DNA of 64,000 nt from Calvatia gigantea. Its lineage: Eukaryota > Basidiomycota > Agaricomycetes > Agaricales > Lycoperdaceae. Positions within the stretch are counted from its first letter, which is position 1, and each line of letters opens with the position of its first letter. The position numbers and the translations under genes were made by a program. The stretch spans positions 1,736,001 through 1,800,000 of the forward strand of contig JACAAK010000005.1 of NCBI GenBank assembly GCA_025093985.1. The letters run 5' to 3'. The notes below the pieces were generated by a model. It was not told the DNA's origin. It saw nothing but the letters and a program-made list of their open reading frames with translations, and made no database searches. Shown here in pieces: positions 48,630 through 59,247 of this stretch.

Positions 48630-49703
48630 CTAGTACCTGGTATAAGCTCCCTTGGCCTGTAAAACTGCCTGGACCCTCCTAGGCATACTCTCTATCAGAT
48701 TCTGACACACTTCTGGTTCTATGTCATCCCACTCCTTTTGTATCCTCTCCCATAGGGTATTCATGCTATCAGGAGGAGTATCATACTCTCCCAGCTTATT
48801 CTTGAGGTGAGTCCAGAGATGTTCAATGGGATTAAGGTCTGGAGACTGTGGGGGCCATACCATAACCTCCAATTCAGACTCATCTAGCCAGTTTGTAGCC
48901 TTTTTGCTCTTGTGTTTGGGGTCATTGTCCTGTTGGAAGACCATATCCTCCTCATTCTTCCCATACCACCTGATGCTCCTCTTTAGTTCATCCCCCAAAA
49001 TTTGAACATAAAGGTCAGCATCCATCTTCCCTTCAATTTTAGTGGCAAACCCCACTCCATCCCACAGCATACAACCCCAGATCATCACATTTCCTCCACC
49101 AAACTTGACTGTTCCCTCAACCAATCTATCATTCAGCCCCTCTCCTGCCTTTTTCCATACCCAAACCCTTCCATCTGATCCAAACCGATTGATTTTGGAC
49201 TCATCTGTCCAAATAACCCTCTTCCAGTCCTCCAGGGTCCAGTTAACATGTGCTTCTGCCCACTCCAACCTTTTCCTCCTATGGACAGCAGTAAGTTTAG
49301 GTCGTTTCCGCTTGACTACAGCCTTCATTCCAGCTCCTCTGAGTGCCCTGCGCACTGTTTTGGTGGATACAGGCTGGGCAATAACATTTTGAAGTGATTT
49401 GGTGACTTGGGAGGCATTGTCAGCCTTGCGAGAGGTGATGAGGCGAACAGAATAGTGGATATCAGAGGGAGAAAGTTTAGATGGGTGGCCACTAACAGAT
49501 TTGGAAAGTGTTGATCTATGTTTGGAGCGAATCCTAGAAATAGTACTGACTCCCAGACCAGTAATAGAAGCAATATGATGAGCAGATTTCCCTTGGTCCA
49601 GGTAAGAGAGGACTCTATTGGTCTGAGTAGAGGAAAGAGAGCGCATATAGTTGTAAAGGTATAGTGGGGGAGTTAATTTGCACCTGAGAATAAGCACATC
49701 CAT
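48630..49703 (-). CDS. Tc1/mariner transposase, intact
   Basis: 357 residues in one uninterrupted exon. N-terminal helix-turn-helix DNA-binding region (THxxN-like LSSTQTNRVLSYLDQGKSAH, HIASITGLGVSTISRIRSKH, GHPSKLSPSD) and paired-type second half (TVRRALRGAGMKAVVKRKRP). The catalytic triad is complete: WTDESKINRFGSDGR, FQQDNDPKHKS, then PDLNPIEHLW; 34 residues separate the second Asp from the Glu, so DD34E, the canonical Tc1 signature. The first ATG is at 49703; a second Met 19 codons later (MRSLSSTQTN) is an equally natural start. The stop is at 48630-48632. No frame or stop lesion is present, in contrast to the surrounding copia gene, so this copy may be active. Confidence 0.95.
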   Translation of the reverse strand: MDVLILRCKLTPPLYLYNYMRSLSSTQTNRVLSYLDQGKSAHHIASITGLGVSTISRIRSKHRSTLSKSVSGHPSKLSPSDIHYSVRLITSRKADNASQVTKSLQNVIAQPVSTKTVRRALRGAGMKAVVKRKRPKLTAVHRRKRLEWAEAHVNWTLEDWKRVIWTDESKINRFGSDGRVWVWKKAGEGLNDRLVEGTVKFGGGNVMIWGCMLWDGVGFATKIEGKMDADLYVQILGDELKRSIRWYGKNEEDMVFQQDNDPKHKSKKATNWLDESELEVMVWPPQSPDLNPIEHLWTHLKNKLGEYDTPPDSMNTLWERIQKEWDDIEPEVCQNLIESMPRRVQAVLQAKGAYTRY

Positions 49704-49784
49704 TTATACATCACCCTACATGGTCACATGATTTTATTTGTATTTATTTGATTGCAATAAACGAAGTCATGTGCTCAGAATTTG

Positions 49785-49996
49785 AGAGGGACAAAACTGT
49801 TCCAATGTACTTAAAATATTAATTAATTAATAACTCCCCCAAAACAAAGGATTACATAATCATACTTTGCATATGATTAGATAAGATACTGGACTATCTA
49901 CAATTAAATTAGGAAGTGCACAGCCACAGTAGTCCTTGAGTTATGAGCTGATCTTCTGAAAAGTTCAAAACATTGGAACGGTTTTGTCCCTTACTG
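49785..49996 (-). repeat. right inverted arm of the Tc1 element
   Basis: Inverted copy of the left arm, differing at roughly five positions (for example TTAGGGG versus TTGGGGG). It carries the same 21-bp motif at both ends. Confidence 0.85.
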
Positions 49997-50107
49997 TATC
50001 TACCAAGGAAATGACTGCCGATATTCTCACTAAGGCTCTTAAGGAGCCAGACTTCATTCATTTACGTTCTAAACTAGGTCTCCACATACCTTCAGTCTAA
50101 GGGGGTG

Positions 50108-50378
50108 TGTTGGAATATAGGTAGACTTCCGTTATCTTTTTCTTACAGTAGATAATCACTTCGCTATCACGTGACATCACACTCATTCGCTGGCCTCATA
50201 CCTTGCACACCCTCAGTCTCGTTCCACGTCGACTGAGGGTAAGCAAACCATCGTTCTCCATTGTACACACTAGCTAACTCATTCCGTAGTCTATCCTAGG
50301 TAATTACACAATCTAATGCAGTCTCGTTCCACGTCGACTGAGGTCTATCCTAGCCCTGCGCGTCATATCTTTCCTTTA
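50108..50378 (+). repeat. right LTR
   Basis: 271 bp identical to the left LTR as far as I can compare by eye, including all of its roughly fourteen CpG sites. Identity implies a recent insertion. Confidence 0.93.
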
Positions 50379-50640
50379 GTATGGAGCGACACCCCCCGAG
50401 TTGGGTGCCAGGGACTTACGGTTGAATTGGTTAGAAATTCTGGTCCAATGCGTTTGTAGTAGTTCCCCTCAGGACTTTTGATGATTGTAGAGAACACCTT
50501 AGTGAGGGAATACTAACGGGTAACATATTTCATTGATTATAACCCACAGATACAGTAGCGTCTTACGTATGGTTAATAATTTGAGGGACTCACCCGGGGC
50601 ATACCTGCAAGTCCACTGGGAGCGAAAGATAAAACCACGG

Positions 50641-52744
50641 TCACTCCCAATGTCGTCTCTTATCCTCGCCACCAACCTCAAGGAAATCAGATGGCCGTTC
50701 CCTCTTCAAATTTTTCCTCCGGTTGTTCACTGGTAACCTCTGATAGGCCGAATCCGGGCCAGGCTGTTGCTGGTTCGGGTAAGCACCTCCAGAAGCATTT
50801 CCAATGTTGCCATTCATCCCCATTCCACCCATTGCGGCACCTACGTCCATATTGTTCACATCAAAATTCGCCGCAGCTTGGGCCTGTTGTTGTAGCGACG
50901 TGGCGGCAGCGAGTGCGGCGGCATATGTTTGCGTGTTGTTGAGTTGGATCTGGAGTTGCTGGTATTGCATTTCCGTTTGCATGCGGACTTGGTTGGGAAG
51001 TGAAGGGTTTTGAAGCATGATGGAGAGTTGGTTAATCTGGGCTTGGAGTTGTGTGATGTTTTCCATGACCTGGGACATGTCAGCGAGAGTAGGATCGGGT
51101 TGGGTATCGGTGTAGAGGTTGTCTTGGTCACCGAGGATGTTGTCGGTGCCGGACTGATAAAAAGAAACGTCAGGGAACTGCAAACTGCAAGAGGGCGGGG
51201 GAACACACTTGATTTCCGTTCGACGGTTTTCCGGTCTGGTAATCTTCAGCTCCGTCCTTGCTTTCCTCGATAGCCCTCTCGATATAGTCTACGACTTTGT
51301 TTCGCATTGGCTTATCCATAATCAGCTTGTCCAGAGAGGCGACCTTCTTCGAGCAGTTTGGGCAGATGAAGTCACGCTCGAGCAGATGTGTTTGTATACA
51401 TTCTTCACAGTAGTCTTGACCACAACAAGGCGTCTTGACAGCGTCACGGATGAGTTTATTGTCGATGGGACAAGCGAGCGAGGGGTCGGTTGGTGGTTTC
51501 TCGCGAACTTCAGCTGCGGTTAGGCCTTTGGCACGCAAGGAGACTTGTTTTTGCCATGACGCCCTTCACAACCAAGCATGAGATAAAAAACAAACACCTC
51601 TGATGCATGGGACGAAACACATACAGATCAGGTTGCGCTACGACATAGCCACCTTCTGGGGTGACCATCACTCCTTGAGCTATATCACCGGTAGGGTTCT
51701 CGACAGCTTTCAACATGCTACGAGGGATACCCGTTGTCCTCTTGATACGCGGACGATGGTCAAATTCACGGTCGTTATTTGTTGGGCAATCTTGAATCCA
51801 ATGACCTTGTCGAGAACCGGGTTAAGGACACATTTTCAAAATAGCGGGCTGTTTTCCAACCTTTCTTTCCACACCGATAACAAACATAACTTGGAGGTAA
51901 AGGTCGGTCCTGATGAGGGGAAAACGGCTTCCCTCCGCGCTGGGTCGCGGTTCCTCCTCCTCGGTTATAATGAATTCGTTGGGCACTGTTTTTAGATTTC
52001 AAACGGGGGGAGGCAAGCAGAACAAACGTTCGTTAGAAAATGCACTGCTATACAAATTGAATGCCCCGAGGGGTAACACCAACTGTGACATCTTTTCTTG
52101 AGTTTCCTCCCAGTTTGCTGTCTGGGCTTGGAACATGGCAGCCATAGCAGCCGCTTCGTCTTCTTTTGTTATGTTACTAGAGATGACGGGTTGCTAGAAC
52201 CTTGTTAGGATGCATTTTAAAAATAGATATAAATTGGGGTACGAACTGGGGTAGAACTCTTGGTAGCAGGAGTTGGAGGCGTCGATAAGGCTGGGGTTTC
52301 TTCTTTACCGTCGAAGCGTTTTGACATGGATCCCTTATGCCAGGATGAAACGGAGGAACTCCCAGGTCGTTGGATAGTCTCCGAGGTCGGTACGGTTGGC
52401 GCAGCGCCAGATACATACATTGAAGCTTTCCCTTTCCCTGGTCTGGCTGAAGGCATTCGCTTCGCGGTAACGGACGACGAACGGGGAATAATTATCGAGT
52501 CATCCTTGTATTCTGTGCAAACACAGGGCTTAACACCACGACGCATATACCGAGTAATTTACGGCTACTCACCTTGTTTCGTCGCGGAGTCGTATATGTA
52601 CAGGTCAAAATCATTTGCCTTACTCAGATTATTCGCAAGAATGACCTCTCTCTTGAGATCAAAGACGGATATACCAGTGCCATCGAAAGTTACTCGCGAC
52701 TCGTTCTTTTGTGAATTGAACTTGTAAAAGACGGAAGAAGCCAT
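50641..52744 (-). CDS. MPE1: MPE1-like cleavage and polyadenylation factor (DWNN, zinc knuckle, RING)
   Basis: Homologue of yeast Mpe1 and animal RBBP6, part of the pre-mRNA 3'-end processing complex. The start at 52744 opens the ubiquitin-like DWNN domain (MASSVFYKFNSQKNESRVTF, GTGISVFDLKREVILANNLS, DFDLYIYDSATKQ). Then a Ser/Thr/Pro linker, a CCHC zinc knuckle (YVCYRCGKKGHWIQDCP, the second half after an intron), and a C4-type RING near 51460-51340 (LACPIDNKLIRDAVKTPCCG, QDYCEECIQTHLLERDFICP, NC). The tail holds Gln-rich helices (MENITQLQAQINQLSIMLQN), a Met/Gly/Asn-rich stretch and a basic C-terminus RRKNLKRERPSDF; stop 50641-50643. About seven short introns. It is divergent from ERG4 across 327 bp. 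Confidence 0.92.
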
Positions 52745-53071
52745 GTTTATTGGGTGATAACGATGTCGCTAAGTAATATAAAGAGTTTGGCGTGCAAAGC
52801 CAAGCCAAAAGCGGGAGAGAGAAGAGGATGAAGAGGGTGGAGGCTGGCTGGATGCTGGACGGCTGAGCAACGGTCAGCAAAGCTTGCGCATTCTTGGAGT
52901 GGGAGTTGTTGGCTGTTTGGCTAGCGCTTTGGGTCGGAATCATCCTGCACCGATCAATTCTATTTTTGGCGGGTCGGAAACAAGTCGTTCGATCGCGTAA
53001 TTTTGTAGGCCGGTACATAACTCGCGTCCACAGTTTGACCAATCCCCTCCACACCTTCCTTCACTCCCACT
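52745..53071. promoter_or_regulatory. divergent promoter MPE1 / ERG4
   Basis: 327 bp between the start codons of MPE1 (minus) and ERG4 (plus). It must carry both promoters. No clear TATA box; polypyrimidine stretch before the ERG4 start. Confidence 0.5.
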
Positions 53072-54978
53072 ATGGCAGGCCAAGAAACAAATGGCTTGCG
53101 ACAACGCTCTGTCGACCCTACGGCTAACTACGGCACAACACAATCGGATGGGACATCCAAAGGAAAGCTCGTCATTAGTGACGTTGGTAAGGCCATGGAC
53201 AAACGGTTGGATCAACACGAAACGTAGGGCGCTTTTTTTTTTTTTTTTTTTTTTTTTTTCCTTGTAGGATTTGCTGACGTTGTGAAACTCATGCAGGTAT
53301 GAGTTCGGGGGACCCTGGGGTGTCGCTGCCATTATTACAGGTTTTCCGATTTTGATGTACTACTTGTGGATTTGCTTGTGGTTCTATGACGGGAGACTTG
53401 TACATCCTACTTCTGTGGATGACATTGTTCCCTTTTTGTGGAGGATGTGGGAGCACGTTAGGAAGGTGAGCACTATTCAGAGAGCTTCAATCTCCCGTTT
53501 ACCAAGACTTTTCATAGGATGCGAGCCCCAACCTTTACGCGTGGAAGGTGTACTCTGGCAATTTCTTCTTCCAGTTGTTCATCGCCTGGATTCTTCCCGG
53601 ATTCCAACAGGAGGGTCTCCCCGTCCCTTCTCTCGGATACAAGACCCTCATGTATAACTGCAACGCTATCCAATGTTGGTACACCACCATTGTTGTCTCC
53701 TTCGCTCTCCATTGGACTGGCGTCTTCCGCCTCACCGAAATTATCGATAATTATGGCCATCTCATGTCCGTTGCTATGATCTACGGTTTCGGTGTTTCTT
53801 TCCTTACCTACTTCCACGCCGTTGTGACGAAAACTACGATTCGTATGTCTGGCAATCCCGTTTACGATTTCTTCATGGGTGCCGCCCTCAATCCTCGTCT
53901 TGGTCCGGTCGATTTGAAGATGTGGGCTGAAGTGCGCATTCCTTGGGTTATCGTCTTCTACTTGGCTGTTTCTGGTGCCTGCAAGCAGTATGATACCCTT
54001 GGTTATGTTACCCCTGTGAGTTCTTGCTCAGTTTCTTTATTGAAAACCTCTTCTGATATCCAATGCAGAATATGCTCTTCATGTGTCTTGCAACTGGTCT
54101 CTATATGAACGCCTGGTACGGCACATATTTTATTACTTAAGGCCATTGAGCTAAATTTTAATGTAGCGCCAAAGGTGAAGAGTGCATTCCCCAAACCTGG
54201 GACATGTACCACGAGAAATGGGGTTTCATGGTCATCTTTTGGAACTTTGCCGGTGTGCCCTTCGTGAGTTCAATGAACTCTCTTAGTTAACTCTGCTAAC
54301 TTCTGCTAACATACTCCTTAGTCCTATGTGTACTCGGTGGTCTATATGGCGTCCCATGATCCATCTGCATACCGTTTCCCTACTCTCGGTTACATTACGA
54401 TCTATACTACTTTGGTTACAGCTTACTATATGTGGGTAAAATCTCGGTTGGGTGGAAACACTGACTTACGGGTTTTGGGCAGCTGGGATACCGCCATGGC
54501 ACAGAAGAGTCATTTCAAGATGCAGACTCAGGGCATTACGACATTCCGCAAAACTTTCCCTCAACTCCCTGGGCACACAGTCAACAATCCCACCTTCATT
54601 CAGACCGCCCATGGGTATGTGTGCTAGTTTTATGAAAATATATTAACGCCACTCAACTAAACTATAGCAATCGTTTGCTCACGAGCGGCTGGTGGAAGTA
54701 TTCTCGCAAGCCAAATTATGTTGCTGACTGGACAATGAGCTTCACCTGGGGCGCTATTATCGGAACTGCGACCATCATTCCCTACTTCTACTCTGTGTTT
54801 TTCATCACTGTGTTGGTCCACAGGTGTTCTCGTGACTTTGAGCGGTAAGTAAAATTATTGATGGACGCGTTCATTTCCTGGACTGACTTGTATTGGCAGA
54901 TGCGCGATAAAGTATGGCAAAGACTGGGAGCGGTACTGCGGGGTGGTCAAGTACAAGTTCATCCCTGGAATTTATTGA
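53072..54978 (+). CDS. ERG4: delta24(24(1))-sterol reductase ERG4
   Basis: Last enzyme of ergosterol synthesis: reduces the C24(28) double bond with NADPH in the ER membrane. Start ATG 53072 ([20 protein letters not shown]). The first intron most plausibly spans 53206-53296, joining MDKR to [20 protein letters not shown]. Family blocks follow: [80 protein letters not shown] with [44 protein letters not shown], and the reductase end [15 protein letters not shown] and [20 protein letters not shown]. Many hydrophobic helices are visible. The stop is at 54976-54978. All exons join in frame with short introns. No damage noticed. Confidence 0.94.
53233..53259 (+). repeat. poly-T tract of 27 bases inside the first ERG4 intron
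   Basis: An uninterrupted run of 27 T within the first intron. It could act as a very long polypyrimidine tract. Length of such runs is unreliable in sequencing. Confidence 0.9.
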
Positions 54979-55404
54979 TACCCTAGATAAAAAGTATTTA
55001 TGCATAATCTTCCGTAGAATTTGAATTCATGGATCGTTATTATTGTTGAACGTTGAATGTTGAATGTTGGACGTTGAGTCTGTGTGAGAGTCCGGAGTTG
55101 GGAGAGTGACAGAGCCAAACAAGCCGCGACTGAATTACAGGAGTTGATTAGACTGGACCACATTCATCCCAGCAACCGCGCTCAGAAGGTCCTTTCCCCT
55201 CTCCACGCCCGCTGCGAGGAACCGTCGTCGTCGCGTCCAGCAGGCTGAGGGCCTGCATACCCTGTACTGAGTGGCATTTTCGACTCACAGCCAGCCCCCT
55301 CTGGGCATAGACCAGGCGGTTCCTCTAGCCTCTAGCCGTTTCCAGCTCTTGTCCTTTACCCTCTTCTTGCTTTCTTTTTTCTGTTGATACCATTGATACC
55401 ACCC
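54979..55404. other. intergenic region ERG4 - KAR9-like gene
   Basis: About 425 bp. It holds a short tandem GTTGAATGTTGAATGTTGG-like repeat at about 55047-55075 and a pyrimidine-rich leader before the next start. No gene seen. Confidence 0.5.
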
Positions 55405-58352
55405 ATGACTTCGCTCCACGTTTCAACCTCGCTCGATTCGAGACTCGGTTCGTCAGCACAGTCAAGCCCTGGGACCTACATCACCGTTCCCCCTTCACCA
55501 GCATCACCCTTCAACCAATCTTCGCCATCCTCATCTAAACACTCACTGGATCTCTGTGACGATGGTGTGTTTATTTACCGCCATTCCCTTCGTGTCAATG
55601 GTTGAATATGATATACAGAGAATGCGACTATCACCATCAGGCGGAACACCGGCGAACTCGAGTACGTTTCCTCGCATTTAGTTTTACTGGATCTATCTGA
55701 CAACTCTTGCACAGTGATCTACGATTACTAGCCATCTCTACTCATATAACAGAGCTTTCCTACTCAGTGTCCGATATACAAGCGCGTATCTTTGGTGAGT
55801 CCACAGCCCATCAATCACTGAAAACGTCTACAACTGTTCCTGCTCTTTCCAGAAATTCAAGAGCTCCGCCACAAATCCCAGTCTTCCGGTGACAGCGCAA
55901 ACACGACTGGTGCCATCGACCGATCCCTCGTGACTATGGACGAGAAACTCGAACTTGTACAAAAAGGCATCAAGTCTGTAACCGACACTCTCGATCCCCT
56001 CCTTAAGTCCTCCGCAACCCCGACTCTTTCATCTCGAACTGGTTCACCAGACGAGCGCACTGCTGTCCTACGCAAACATGCCACTCTCCTATCTGAATGG
56101 GAAGCTGTACAGAAGGAAACTCAGGTGCTAAGGGAGGAGCTGAAGGAGGACAAATGGCTGACTGTATTCCGAACGGTGACGGACCAAGCTGACGGAATGA
56201 TGTCAAGCTTGGAAAAAGCTGTCAATCGGTGTCAGGATTTCGTATGGCAGGTGCACCGGAAGGGGATTGGCTCTGTAGAAGACCCCAATATGACCTCACG
56301 GTCATCCCTGGGATCGTCAGGCCGAGATGACAAACACGCTGTGACGTTCGAAGTCTTCACATCCCTTCTGGATTCATATGAGGCGAAAAAAAAGTGCGTT
56401 CTTTTGCTTCCATCAATTCAATTGAAGAAATGCTCATATTAATTTTCAGGCACTATGTGCCGGCTACGTCTAAAGTCCTTGCCATTATTGACAAGGGAGT
56501 TCAGGAGCGGGTTACCAAGAACGGAGAAACACTTCGACGCCACGCAGAATCTGTACAGCGATGGCGCAACCTGCGCGAAAGGATAAACAGAACAGACATA
56601 GAGATGGAAAATGTCCGCAGAATGTTTTTGGGTAATGATGGATCCAGTGAAGCCGGTTCCAGTACCTCTGGCAATAGATCGACAACGAATGGATACCTGG
56701 CCACCCCAATCAGCGCCCCTCGCATGTCTCGAACAGGGAGTGCAGCAAGCTAATATATCCGAATCCGTGTCACCTCTACGAATGTTCGCCCGCAAGCTGA
56801 CTGGTAGCACTCGTTCATCCATCTCCCCTCTTGCTACGAGTAAGAACAAGATGTCACGCACCCCTTCTTCTGAACCCCCACCCGATGGCAAGAAGAGCCG
56901 TAAATCATCCTTCTTCTCATCAGTCCGCGGAAGCAACAACAAACCCCCCTCCACGCCAGAACGCCATATCCATAAATACAGCCATAGCCTTACTCCCGAC
57001 ACTTCCCCTAGAACGTTATCGAAGCTCGATACTGCTTCTGTGGGCAAGAGCAAGGGTCCCCCGAAACCAGTATGGAATAGCTCGACGAGGGTAGAACCTG
57101 AAGATAAATCGCGGACAATAAAGGGTACTCCACCAAGGCGGTCGCCGTCAGCTGCAGGTCATTACGGGGATCCACCAGTACAAGGAACGCCGTACAGGAG
57201 GAGCTTGTCCAGAGCATCGATGGCTTCGTCAAGGCCATGGTCACCAATCAGCTCATCGATATCAACAACACAGTCCCACTTCCCTCATCCTCCACCTCCA
57301 CTACCCCCTCTGCCTACTTTCCGACCCCCCTCCCGTGCACAAACACCTTCGCGGAATCTTTCGCCCACAACTGCCGCCACGCCTCGATCACGACCAAAAA
57401 CACCAAGTTATATCCCCGCTCCTAAAGGCACCCGCTCAGTATCATCGAGTGTTGTTGAGGGTTTACCAACGGATCACGACCAACTTACGAGGGCTTTTTC
57501 GCCCACATTCTCTATTTCCGGAATGAGTAGCGCTTCCGCATTTGGGCACCCTCCGAGACCACCCAGTCGGTCTATGATTCCAATACCAAGTGTGCATCTC
57601 TCGACTCCTTCGAGGCCATCCACTTCGATGTCAAACTACATCACGCCAGAAAGCCCGACGAACAAGTCAACGTTCAAGTTCACAGCGACCAGGGCCCAAA
57701 CGCCCGATCATGAAACCTTACGCCCGAGACAATTGCGTGGATCTATTTCTGCTAGCCCGTCCGTACAAAGATCGACGTTCAGACCACCTATTCCCAAGAT
57801 GCCGCCTTCGAGTTTCAAAGACGGGTCTTCTAATGGGAGGACACCTTCAAGACCTAGTTCACGTGCGGGTGCCCATACGCCTATGACAGCGATGTTGATT
57901 GAGAGCTGGGTACAGGGCGGCGTGCCTGTGCATGAGTATACTCCAGGAAGCACAAAGGACCCCTTAGATATGGAGGTTGCGAACGTGTTGAATTCCTTGG
58001 GACATGGGTTTAAGGTTGAGAGAGTTGACCCGCCGCCGTTGAGGAAGGCTCCGAAGGAAGGAGTGGAGCTACAGGCGAAATATAGGTTTTCGACTACCCT
58101 GAGTAGTAAGGATGTTACTCTCAAGTTGACGACGATGAATAGAAGAGGAGGTGCGGGGGGGAATGTGACGGTGAAGAAAGTGATGTGTCGTGTTGGTGGT
58201 GGTGAGTAGTTTTATTTGGTTTCGGGCTCTTTTTTTCGTGCACGAGGCCGGTTTTTCGGGTTTGAACGCGTGTGAGGAAATTGGTTACTGATGCTTAATG
58301 CTTTCTAGGGTGGCAAGATCTAAGTGATTACGTTCTGAACCGACAAACGTAG
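55405..58352 (+). CDS. KAR9-like microtubule/spindle-positioning protein with a C-terminal GAR domain, one frame discontinuity
   Basis: N-terminal helical region (LRLLAISTHITELSYSVSDI, ATLLSEWEAVQKETQVLREE, VFRTVTDQADGMMSSLEKAV, ETLRRHAESVQRWRNLRERI) fits the Kar9 cortical-protein family, which links the mitotic spindle to actin cables. A long Ser/Pro/Arg disordered region follows (about 56780-57900; SPLRMFARKLTGS, many SxxP sites). The C-terminus (DPLDMEVANVLNSLGHGFKV, ERVDPPPLRKAPKEG, KKVMCRVGGGWQDLSDYVLN) matches the GAR/GAS2 microtubule-binding module of fungal proteins. The final intron joins GGG to WQDL and the stop is at 58350-58352. At 56747-56748 the frame shifts by one; deleting one A of the AA joins TGSAA to NISESVSPLRMF. 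A 46-nt intron from 56632 to about 56677 is an alternative but gives a less natural peptide. Start: ATG 55405 (MTSLHVSTSLDSR). Confidence 0.8.
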
Positions 58353-59247
58353 ATGAGTTTGCATTATTTGGTTCCGCTTCTAGATTTCCAGCACAGAAAT
58401 TGGTGTTTAGTCTCCAGTTCTCCTCGATTGAGATACGGAGCACAATATTACTGCTGTTGGCGAACTTGATTTTGGTATTTTGCAAGCAATACATAGTATG
58501 TTTCATCAATTGATTTACGTTGTCGAGCTCTCCTCCATCCGCCTTTCTGTTTGCGCATTATAATCAATTATTCCTTCAGTTGTAAGATACGATTTTTATT
58601 GTGCTTTGCAATGAAACGTATTATGCATCCTTGATATTGTTCGGTCCCCAGGCAGAGGAACCAAGAAAGAGAAAAGCGAATAATGATCTATTGGACATAA
58701 AGCGGTGTCGAGCTTAATAAACAAAGAAAGCCGCACGGCAACCTCGTGTCAATGGAGGTCGGTGACAAGAAAAGACGAGACGGCAACAATTGTTGTGCCT
58801 TTTCCGTAACACATCATTTCGAACATTATAGACGTCACAAACGGTTATCACGAAGCATCAAATACCCACATTTCGGGGTGCATATGATTATCAATTCTGC
58901 ATCACCCGAGAACAGAAGGGACTGGAGTCTCCGCCAACCGAGAACTGTGTGGAGTTACCGAGCTAAAATGCGACAGGGGCGTGGCCCTGCTCGACTCATT
59001 CGTGACATTTGACACACCGGCGTTGTTGTTGTTTTCCACTACCTGCGACCCTTGTTTAGTTTGGGGAATTCAATTGCCGTCGGGGATCCCGAGCGCTTGG
59101 CTCTATAAATATGAGCTTCCTTTAGACCGGTGCCAGCTAGCTGTCCCCCCACCAACTTGAATTCCACCCTCACTTATTCCGTATATTTTACTCGAAAGCT
59201 TTGTCGCGACCTAGACGTTCTCTGACGTTGCAGTGCCCGCCAGCAAG
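58353..59247. other. intergenic region upstream of TRAPPC12
   Basis: About 900 bp without convincing coding frames. It contains the promoter of the next gene. Confidence 0.45.
59104..59110 (+). promoter_or_regulatory. possible TATA box of the TRAPPC12 gene
   Basis: TATAAAT lies about 140 bp upstream of the start codon at 59248, followed by pyrimidine-rich DNA. Confidence 0.4.

Larger units (their letters stand above)
48392..49996 (-). mobile_element. Tc1-type DNA transposon nested in the copia element
   Basis: Ends are CAGTAAGGG...CCCTTACTG, flanked by TA on both sides (48390-48391 and 49997-49998), the standard Tc1/mariner target duplication. Length 1,605 bp. It carries an intact transposase on the minus strand and inverted arms of about 212 bp that differ at only a few positions. 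It lies near the 3' end of the RNase H region and interrupts the copia frame after CYL. Confidence 0.95.
43946..50100 (+). pseudogene. copia gag-pol polyprotein, interrupted by five TGA codons and a nested transposon
   Basis: One reading frame runs from MSQASQASKVDSDG (43946) to the stop at 50098-50100 once the nested Tc1 is set aside. In order: gag; zinc knuckle CTNCKISGHDWKDC (CX2CX4HX4C); protease WILDSGATAHIC; GAG-pre-integrase LWHRRLGHLNEEYL with CAGC; integrase core (VVDDFSRMGW, YFRSDRGGEF, PQQNGVAE); reverse transcriptase (ARLVAQGFNQIPGLEYDDTF, QPPGFEDG, LYGLKQAARLWYK); RNase H (GYSDASGAED, STEREYMA, TKHIDIKHHFIRERV). TGA stops occur at 45728, 46058, 46244, 46685 and 47066. At least the stops in integrase fall where family members carry Arg, fitting CGA to TGA. 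The RT metal-binding pair reads VDN instead of VDD (codon 47516-47518), also a CpG-type change. The copy should be inactive by itself. Confidence 0.9.
43532..50378 (+). mobile_element. Ty1/copia LTR retrotransposon, split by a nested Tc1 element
   Basis: Complete element with two 271-bp LTRs, a single gag-pol frame and a polypurine tract (AAGGGGGTG, about 50099-50107) directly before the right LTR. The five bases GTATG occur both before the left LTR (43527-43531) and after the right LTR (50379-50383), which is a target-site duplication. Domain order protease, integrase, reverse transcriptase, RNase H is that of copia elements. Without the nested transposon (48392-49996 plus one TA) the element would be about 5.2 kb. 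Confidence 0.93.

Noticed and set aside
56632..56677. 46-nt GT-AG intron in the KAR9-like gene
   Set aside because: It restores the frame but replaces a natural Ser/Thr-rich peptide by an unusual one; a one-base excess at 56747-56748 explains the break better and matches the pattern elsewhere. Not excluded.
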